This document shows, piece by piece, positions 55,163-61,619 of a stretch of 64,000 nucleotides of DNA (position 1 is its first letter; the number at the start of each line of letters is the position of its first letter). Origin of the DNA: CAIWHR01 sp963734085 (GTDB lineage Bacteria; Pseudomonadota; Gammaproteobacteria; Burkholderiales; Casimicrobiaceae); contig CAVTFT010000007.1 of the NCBI GenBank assembly GCA_963734085.1, positions 1-64,000 of the forward strand. The letters run 5' to 3'. The notes below the pieces were generated by a model. The model was not told the DNA's origin and ran no database searches. It saw only the letters and a list, made by a program, of their open reading frames with translations. A program made the translations under genes and the position numbers.

Positions 55163-57160
55163 TCAAGGGCCCACGACCTCGAACGGCGCCCGGCGCAAAT
55201 CGAGCGCCGGGTTGCGGTCGAAGAAATGCGCCGGCTTGATCTCGAAGGAAAGCGTCTCGCGCGAGAGCACAGGAAAGTCCTCGGTCCACGGCACGTGATG
55301 GAAACCGACGGTCAGCCACAGCACGATGTCGGTGTTGACCAGGCTTTGGTTGTTCTGGATGTATTGGGGCAGCCCGGGTTCGCCCGCATTCTGGTTCGGG
55401 GTATCGCCGGCGGCGTAGCGCTCGTCGGGATCGTAGGCCGTGACCCAGAGGTTGTGACCGATGAAGCGTGCGCGCTTGAAATCCGGTCCTTTCAGCAGTG
55501 GGTCCGCGTTGGCGTGCGATTCGACGATATAGCCGATGTTGTAGCCGCGCGCATTCCGCCGGCCGGGGTTGATCACGCGCCAGATGGAGTTGTCGTCGTC
55601 GAGTTGCGCGTCCTGCTCCCGGTTCACCCGCTGCTCGTCGACCACCCAGACGCTGTTGCGCGGATTGTTGTTGAGGCTGCGCGTCTTGAGCTGCCCCAGC
55701 ATGAAGCTGTTGTTGCGCCCGTCGACGTCGAGGTCCAGGCGGAAGTTGAAATGGTGGCTGTGGTTGATCGCGACCAGGTTGGGCGCGACCAGCGTGCCGA
55801 ATTGGGTATCGCCCGAGCCCAGCGGGTCGCCGAGCACGCCACTGCGCACACCCTTGGCCGCGTCGATGCCGGTCAGACCGACTTCCACGCGAATGACACC
55901 GTTCTGCGAAAAGATCCAGTCGACCATGTAGTCGTAGTTGCCGACCTGCGCGATGCTGCGCACCACCAGCTCGACGTCGGCGCGTCCTTCGTACAGGCCG
56001 CCCGAGAAGAGCTCGAAGTGGCGCCATGCCGGATTGCCAGTGAGACGCTCGAACACACCGATCACCTTGGGCAGCGGGAGCGGCACCACCGGAACTGTCG
56101 GATCGGGAATGGCCGCCGCCACCAGTGCGTCGACCAGGACCGCGTTCGACGGCACGTCGAGGCCCGGCGCGAGGGGCGAAGACAGCAGGCCCAACCCGAA
56201 CTCGCCGGCATCCATGTAGGTGCGGTAGAACCAGTTGGCGTCCGGGTCCTGGTAGGGCACGAAGATCTCGGCGAGCGAGCCCTGGTACATCACCGGCCGC
56301 CCGTCGTAGGTGACCAGCGACACGATTGTTCCGGCGCGCCGCTCGAAGCGCACATGGAAGCGCCATTTCTGCCACTCGATGAAATTGCCGGTCATCGTGA
56401 AGTTGGCACCGTCGGGCTGACTCACGGTCAGCGGCTTCATCGGCGCGCGCAGGCCGTAGCGCGCCGCGACCGTCGCCTCGTCGAAGTCGTGCGTCATCGC
56501 CGGCACCGGCACCACGCCCGTGTCGATCACCTGCAACACGACCTTGTCGTCGAGGTCGATGATGGCCTGCATGCCCTCGATCGGCCGCGCGTACAGGTTG
56601 ATGCCTTCCCCTTCGGTGTAATACATCTGCGCCTTGACGATGCGCCGGTTCTCCTCGGGCAATCCGAACGAGCCCGCCGTCAACGGCGTCACGAACACGT
56701 GCGCGAGCTGGTCCGGCGTGGTGAGGCCGCGGCGCGCCAGCGCGTGCAGGAACTGCGGATCCTGGAACGCGAACGAGAAATCGAAGACTTCGGTGATCGT
56801 CAGCCCGAGCTGGCCGTCGCTCTTGGGAATCAGCACCGGCGGCGTGAACGTGCCGTGCGTCAGATCGACGATCGACTTGTAGCTCTTCTTGCTCTGCCGG
56901 TAGAACACCTGCGCCGCGCGCGGGATCGGGTCGCCCGGATGGAACGCGAGCACGACATCCTTTGGCGGCTCGCGCAGCTCGATGCTCTGGAAGATCGCAC
57001 CCGGCTGCGCGGCATGACCCGCGAGCAGGATGTTGGCCGCGGCGAGGATCTCGGTGTCCTCGAGCGGGTCCATCGGATGCGAGACCGTTGCGTAAGACAC
57101 CGATGTCACGGCAAACAGGCCGCACAACGCACAGGAGAGCGAACGGCAGAGGGTATTCAT
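55163..57160 (-). CDS. Copper amine oxidase (secreted)
   Basis: Oxidises primary amines to aldehydes, ammonia and H2O2 using copper and a self-made topaquinone. 665 aa from ATG 57160 with a Sec signal (SLSCALCGLFAVTSVSYATV). The key residues are all readable: TPQ precursor Tyr409 in VGNYDYMVDW, catalytic base Asp317 in YRTYMDAGEFGLG, copper ligands His467 and His469 in NHSHHFNFRLDLD and His622 in GFHHVPWTEDFPV. The usual N2/N3 domains precede. No dehydrogenase or transporter partner is adjacent; the next upstream gene is a small secreted protein (64 bp away). Confidence 0.93.
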   Translation of the reverse strand: MNTLCRSLSCALCGLFAVTSVSYATVSHPMDPLEDTEILAAANILLAGHAAQPGAIFQSIELREPPKDVVLAFHPGDPIPRAAQVFYRQSKKSYKSIVDLTHGTFTPPVLIPKSDGQLGLTITEVFDFSFAFQDPQFLHALARRGLTTPDQLAHVFVTPLTAGSFGLPEENRRIVKAQMYYTEGEGINLYARPIEGMQAIIDLDDKVVLQVIDTGVVPVPAMTHDFDEATVAARYGLRAPMKPLTVSQPDGANFTMTGNFIEWQKWRFHVRFERRAGTIVSLVTYDGRPVMYQGSLAEIFVPYQDPDANWFYRTYMDAGEFGLGLLSSPLAPGLDVPSNAVLVDALVAAAIPDPTVPVVPLPLPKVIGVFERLTGNPAWRHFELFSGGLYEGRADVELVVRSIAQVGNYDYMVDWIFSQNGVIRVEVGLTGIDAAKGVRSGVLGDPLGSGDTQFGTLVAPNLVAINHSHHFNFRLDLDVDGRNNSFMLGQLKTRSLNNNPRNSVWVVDEQRVNREQDAQLDDDNSIWRVINPGRRNARGYNIGYIVESHANADPLLKGPDFKRARFIGHNLWVTAYDPDERYAAGDTPNQNAGEPGLPQYIQNNQSLVNTDIVLWLTVGFHHVPWTEDFPVLSRETLSFEIKPAHFFDRNPALDLRRAPFEVVGP

Positions 57161-57224
57161 GAGGTCCTCGCGATTCAGAGTTATGGTCTCGTGGCTACCG
57201 AATGCGCGGCGGCTGGCCGGTTGT

Positions 57225-57719
57225 TCAATCAGGTTCGGGCGGTGCCTGCAGCGCGAAGCTCGTGCGCCCCGTTACGACGTCGACCACTTCCAGCGTTGCG
57301 GCCACCGGGATGGCGCGGCCGATCGCGTCCGGCTCCGGAGGCTGCGAGAAGCGCACCAGCGCCCGCACCATCGCCCGACCGCCACGTGGGGACAATTCCC
57401 CGCGCGCCAGCGTGAGCGTCGCCGAGTGGCCTGTCTCGACCGTCTGCACCGAGCGCTTGAACACGCTGCCGTCGCCGTCCAGGAACATGATCTCCACGGC
57501 GATCGGCGGCGCGTCCGGCTCGGGCGGCTGAGCGAGCCGCGTGTTGGCCACGCTGACCTGGACCGCCTGTCCGAACGTGATCCCGACCAGCCCGAAGGCG
57601 ATGCGCTCGGGTTCGGGCGGTGCGGCGGCGAATGCCGGTACGGCGCCGAGAACGAGCAGAGCACAGGCGCCCGCTGCCATGGCACACGCCAGCCGTTGGA
57701 ACACTCTTGGGATTCTCAT
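57225..57719 (-). CDS. Secreted hypothetical protein (164 aa)
   Basis: Starts ATG 57719 with a Sec signal peptide (RLACAMAAGACALLVLGAVPAFAAAP). The mature domain is beta-rich and contains the phrase PPEP(D/E) four times (PPEPERIAFG, QPPEPDAPPI, QPPEPDAIGR, QAPPEPD at the end). No family recognised. An in-frame ATG in the leader (57761) would add 14 residues and spoil the signal peptide. The leader is nearly identical to that of the gene at 61414. Its position before the amine oxidase suggests co-transcription. Confidence 0.75.
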   Translation of the reverse strand: MRIPRVFQRLACAMAAGACALLVLGAVPAFAAAPPEPERIAFGLVGITFGQAVQVSVANTRLAQPPEPDAPPIAVEIMFLDGDGSVFKRSVQTVETGHSATLTLARGELSPRGGRAMVRALVRFSQPPEPDAIGRAIPVAATLEVVDVVTGRTSFALQAPPEPD

Positions 57720-57796
57720 GATCGCTTCTTCGCGAAGTCGACGCACCGATGGCGTCTTCATCCTTAAAGACGCAACCTGACGGCGAAAGGGATCAT
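57720..57796 (-). promoter_or_regulatory. Duplicated leader, copy 1
   Basis: About 77 bp immediately upstream of the 57719 start. It matches 61415-61494 at ~85% by eye, keeping AATGATCCCTTTCGC, then a stem GCGTCTT-N7-AAGACGC-like inverted repeat with TTTAAGG between arms, then GGTGCGTCGAC. The stop codon of the S41-like gene is inside its 5' end. Possible 5' regulatory element. Confidence 0.55.
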
Positions 57797-58838
57797 TCGC
57801 GCGAGGGCCGGCACGCGGACTCGGCGTCCTCGAGTGTGCGCGCCGCAGTCTTCGCCGAGACGCTGCCATGCTGGACAGCGGCGTCGAGCGCTCGCTGCGC
57901 GCAGCGGTCGTAGATGGAACATGACCGCGCTTCGCTTGGAAGCCCGCAGAGCGGGTCGACCAATGCGTGGCGCTCCACCGCGCTCACGACAGTGCGATAC
58001 GCGGCGCCGTCGGTGGCCCGTGAATTCGACCAGAATGGAAGCTGGAGATCGCCGTACGACGGGTGGTCGACATGAAGATGCCTGAGATCCGGCTTGTAGA
58101 ACGCGTGCCATTCGAGGCTGAATACAACTGGCCGCGGCAAGTCGGGCAGGCGGAATTTCGCCTCGACACCCGTCGCGTCGGTCAGGAAGTCGGCATCGTC
58201 CTGAAACGACGACGTGTCTCGCACCGGGCCGCCGCGCGCGCGGCCCGTCAGCATGGGCTCATTCGCGAAACCGCCGTTCACGACCAGCGTGCCGAAGCCT
58301 TCGAGCAGCGCTGGCGTGAAGAAGCCCATGCTGCCGTTCACGCCGTTCAACAGAAGGATCAGGTTCTTCCCGGTGAACTTGCCAGGGCAGGGAATGACGC
58401 GATCTTCCTGCGGCACGATCGTCCCGTAGGTGACGAGTGGCGTGAGCGGCTCGATGGCATTGCCGCGGCGCTCGAATGTGACGTGGGTGTCCCAGGACGG
58501 GTCGGTCACCGGCTGTCCCGACGGCATCTTCAGGAAACAGGCGGCTTCGTAGCCCGCAGTACAGGCATCGAAGCCGGACGACACCAGCGTTTCAAAGAGA
58601 CGGTGCAACTCGTTCAGTGCCGGCGGGCCCGCGAGCCCGCGGAATCCGTACACTGCGTCGGCACCGCCGGCGCCGCCGCCTTCAGGTAACGCACGAGGCG
58701 TTGGCCGCGCGAGACGTAGCCGCCGCCATTGTTGCGCAGATCAACGATCAGCCGATCCGCATGGTCGCACGCGTAGGCCGCTCCCGCGGCGAACCGGTCG
58801 TCCCAGCCGAGAACTGCGCTCGGAGTAGACGAATTCAC
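57793..58838 (-). pseudogene. S41-peptidase-like protein, C-terminal fragment (frameshifted)
   Basis: C-terminal part of a tail-specific-protease-like protein. The first ~60 codons (from GTG 58838) contain the S41 strand ADRLIVDLRNNGGGYVSRGQ. The frame then changes near 58650-58680 and continues (YGFRGLAGPPALNELHRLF; LILLLNGVNGSMGFFTPALL, the catalytic-Ser-like region; NGGFANEPM) to 57793. There is no signal peptide or N-terminal domain: the sequence begins exactly at the stop of the neighbouring serine hydrolase gene (TGA/GTG overlap). The missing N-terminal part is probably the gene at 60953-61414. Confidence 0.7.
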
Positions 58839-60889
58839 AAGTAAAATTCGCTGGCTGGCGCGGAGATTTGACTCCAGCTTTCCCAGCTGTCGCCCCCGTC
58901 CGGCGAGTTATCCTGCCACAATCGGAAATCGTTTCCGAGAAGAATCATCGCCAAATCTGAGCCACCGCTGGTCGCCAGCGCTGGCGCTGACGTAATTGCG
59001 CCTCCCGGGATGCCCTTCCAGTGGGGTAACCAAGTGTCGCCACTATCGGATGAACGGTTTCGCCAAATCCGGCCATCCGTTCCACGCCCGACAACATGGA
59101 TTTGCCCGTTACTCCCTGTGAGCGCCGCCGCAGGTCCCGAGGTGAAAATGCCGGCGCCGATGGGGCGCCAGTGTGGCTCCCAAGATTCCCCGCCGTTCAC
59201 CGAGCGGTTGTACCAAAAGCGCCAATCGAGGCCGCGGCCAAAGGCATGATGAATTTCGCCTTCGATCGAGACGGCCAGCGCGGGTGCCGAATTGAACACA
59301 CCAGCGCCAATTGGCTGCCCCCAGTGCTCCGCCCATGAGTCTCCGCCGTCGATCGACCGGTTGCGGTACATCTTGCCGTCCATGCCGATCGCCGTGACAT
59401 ACACGTCGAGGCCAAACGTGCTCACCGCAGCCGACGGACCGGTTTGGAACGTGCCGACCCCAATCGGCCACCAACCCTGCCAATTGAGGCCACCGTCCTG
59501 TGAGCGGGCGAACCAGATCCGCTGATCGAGCCCGCGACCGAATATATAGCACCGATCGCCAGCGCCGGCTCGGGCCGCCGCCAACCCGGAGTTGATGACC
59601 GAGGCGGGAAACGCCATCGCATTTGTCCAGTTGTGGCCGTTGTCGGATGACGACTTGCGCCATACCGAGCCGTCATGCCGGCGGGCGAAGACGATCCGTT
59701 GATTGCCGTTGACGATTAGCGCCGGCGCCGGGTGAACACAGGGGACAAAGCGTTCAGCCGGACCACGATCGTCGAATAACAGCCAATTGTCGAGCATGGC
59801 GCGGCAGACCGCGTTCATCTCGCCGACGGCGGGCCCGGCGAAGATGCTGCTCATGTTGCACATCGCACCGTAAGCTTCCTTGCGGTCGAGATGCACCGTC
59901 GCGCTGGCATAGGCCGTCAATATATCGCCATCATGAGCAATGGTCACCGGCGGCCCGCCATATCCGGCACCCCAGCCGCCCCGCACAAAGCTAGGGGTCA
60001 GTTCGGTGGTCTGCAGCGCATTGCGTGTGTCCGTGTTGCAGACCTTCGGTGTTGCGATCACCTGTTCGCGCAGAAACGCCGCCATGTCCGCGGCGGAAAC
60101 ACAGATCCCGCCGACTGGCATACGCGGGTTCCAGCTGTAACTGGCGAGGTGGGTGTCACCGTAGGGAACAACCCTGAGATTGTCTACGTCCCAGGAATGC
60201 TGCCAAGGACCGTCGAGATCGCCCACTGCCGTCTGGCCAAAACCGGAATGGCTCATGCCGAGCGGCGTGTAGATGTAGCGTTGCACGAGTTCTTCATACG
60301 TTTGGCCGGTAATCTTCTCCGCCATCGCGGCACAGATAATTGGGCCACCCTCGTAAACACAGCCCGCACCCAACTCATATAAGGGTTCATCGACGACAGC
60401 GTGCTCGACATATTTCTTGCGACGGGCAATCAGCTTCGCCTTGGTAAGATCGGCCGTCGTCCAGGACTTCCAGTCCTCCCCGATAGCAGCGGGTTTCTCT
60501 TTGTCGGGCTGGTACGGCATGCCGGCGGTGTGCGTAACAAGCTGTTGTATGGCTGCGGCAGCGTAAGCGGGTTTCCAGCCGAGCAAAGCTTGCATTTCTG
60601 GGAAGACATCGGTGATCGTCGTCTCCCATGTCAAGCCGCCGACGCCTTCCTGGATAAGTTTGCCCATGAGATAGCCGGTGAGTACCTTACTGACTGAGCC
60701 AAGGTTGAATTTGTCACCAGCCTGCACCAAGTTATCGGCACCGCTCGCGCCGACCTTGCGAATGCCGCCTTGAGCACTCGCAACAATCTTGCCCGCACTT
60801 CCGACAACCGCGGCCGCCAGAGCGGGCACGGCATATTCACCAATCGTTTCGTCGATCTTCTGCTGAAGAAAAATGCCGGCGTTTGACAT
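58835..60889 (-). CDS. Serine hydrolase (class C beta-lactamase-like) fused to a beta-propeller
   Basis: 684 aa from ATG 60889, without a signal peptide. Residues ~5-370 form a beta-lactamase/PBP-like (Beta-lactamase family) domain with the SxxK motif SVSK (Ser65-Lys68 in FNLGSVSKVLTG) and QLVTHTAGMPYQPDKEK. The second motif appears as YEGG and the third as HDG, so true beta-lactamase activity is doubtful; esterase or peptidase activity is as likely. Residues ~380-680 are about six repeats of ~48 residues (DGRIWRNRSSDSGDTWLPHW-like), as in sialidase BNR or PLL-type lectin propellers. GC content is clearly lower than the neighbours, a sign of transfer. Confidence 0.85.
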   Translation of the reverse strand: MSNAGIFLQQKIDETIGEYAVPALAAAVVGSAGKIVASAQGGIRKVGASGADNLVQAGDKFNLGSVSKVLTGYLMGKLIQEGVGGLTWETTITDVFPEMQALLGWKPAYAAAAIQQLVTHTAGMPYQPDKEKPAAIGEDWKSWTTADLTKAKLIARRKKYVEHAVVDEPLYELGAGCVYEGGPIICAAMAEKITGQTYEELVQRYIYTPLGMSHSGFGQTAVGDLDGPWQHSWDVDNLRVVPYGDTHLASYSWNPRMPVGGICVSAADMAAFLREQVIATPKVCNTDTRNALQTTELTPSFVRGGWGAGYGGPPVTIAHDGDILTAYASATVHLDRKEAYGAMCNMSSIFAGPAVGEMNAVCRAMLDNWLLFDDRGPAERFVPCVHPAPALIVNGNQRIVFARRHDGSVWRKSSSDNGHNWTNAMAFPASVINSGLAAARAGAGDRCYIFGRGLDQRIWFARSQDGGLNWQGWWPIGVGTFQTGPSAAVSTFGLDVYVTAIGMDGKMYRNRSIDGGDSWAEHWGQPIGAGVFNSAPALAVSIEGEIHHAFGRGLDWRFWYNRSVNGGESWEPHWRPIGAGIFTSGPAAALTGSNGQIHVVGRGTDGRIWRNRSSDSGDTWLPHWKGIPGGAITSAPALATSGGSDLAMILLGNDFRLWQDNSPDGGDSWESWSQISAPASEFYL

Positions 60890-60952
60890 CGAAGCCTCCA
60901 TTCCTGTGCCGCGAGTAAATGTACTATGAGAACGAGGATTTCAAAGGGGGAG

Positions 60953-61414
60953 TCAACATGATGGAGAGTAAGAATGTGGGCTCTCCAGTAAATCGAGCGG
61001 TTGGTTTTGAGGGTTTTTAGAGCTTCGGGAATATGCAGATGAGAACCAGTGCGCGACCGGATCGTAGATCTCGCGCAAGTCGCTGAAGGCTTCGATAGCC
61101 GCGCGCAGGTGCGCCACCTGCGCGTCGCGATCACAGGTCGCCAGATTGCGGGGATCCGGGCAGAACGGCACCGATCGATAGCACGCCAGCACCTCGTCGT
61201 ATCCAAAGGCGAAGGCAGTCGCGAAGTTGCAGGGGTCGCCCGTGAAAGTTGCGCCTGTGGCCCTGACCGGCGGCGCCGCTCGACCAAGTGATGGGAGGGC
61301 GAGCGCGATCACAACTAGGAGAAGAGTCAGCAAGCGACGAATGCACTCGAAGGCCCCGCACGCACGCACCGCCACGAGGCAACAGAGCCGTTGGAGCACA
61401 CGTGGGTTGGGCAT
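60953..61414 (-). pseudogene. Secreted protein, probable N-terminal fragment of the split S41-like gene
   Basis: 153 codons from ATG 61414 (SD GGAGAG). Signal peptide with LLTLLLVVIALALPSLGRAAP. The mature part (DPCNFATAFAFGYDEVLACY; CDRDAQVAHLRAAIEAFSDL) fits the N-terminal region of secreted S41-like proteins. The last ~28 codons (RSSKNPQNQPLDLLES to the stop) lie in lower-GC sequence and look out of context, as if the reading frame ran into foreign DNA near 61040. The C-terminal S41 part lies beyond the serine hydrolase gene. Confidence 0.55.
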
Positions 61415-61494
61415 GATCTCTCCTTCGCGGGTCGACGCACCGCATGGCGTCCTCAACCTTAAAGACGCGACCGGTGCGCGAAAGGGATCATTGC
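61415..61494 (-). promoter_or_regulatory. Duplicated leader, copy 2
   Basis: About 80 bp upstream of the 61414 start, ~85% identical by eye to 57720-57796. It shares AATGATCCCTTTCGC, GCGTCTTTAAGG, GACGCCAT and GGTGCGTCGAC in the same order and spacing, and ends in the start codon region GATCATG. Confidence 0.55.
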
Positions 61495-61500
61495 CCTACT

Positions 61501-61576
61501 GGGGACGTCGTCCCCACGGAGGCGGGCACCCAGTGGCGTACAACGAACGACGCTAGGTTCCCGCCTGCGCGGGAAC
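61501..61576. repeat. Two perfect hairpins between the split S41 gene and the kinase gene
   Basis: Hairpin 1: GGGGAC-GTC-GTCCCC at 61501-61515. Hairpin 2: GTTCCCGC-CTGC-GCGGGAAC at 61557-61576. The second resembles the TTCCCGCCTGCGCGGGAA-type intergenic repeat found scattered in many proteobacteria. They may stabilise or end the kinase-distal transcripts. Confidence 0.55.
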
Positions 61577-61619
61577 GACGCTGATTGGCTGGAGGTCCTC
61601 ACAGACCGCCAACGACGGA

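Noticed and set aside
55226..57415. A 729-codon plus-strand open frame opposite the amine oxidase
   Set aside because: Shadow of the copper amine oxidase, whose copper ligands and TPQ motif are intact on the minus strand.
61557..61576. Possible CRISPR-like or attachment-site repeat
   Set aside because: It is a single hairpin of a common intergenic type; no repeated spacing or adjacent cas or integrase genes.
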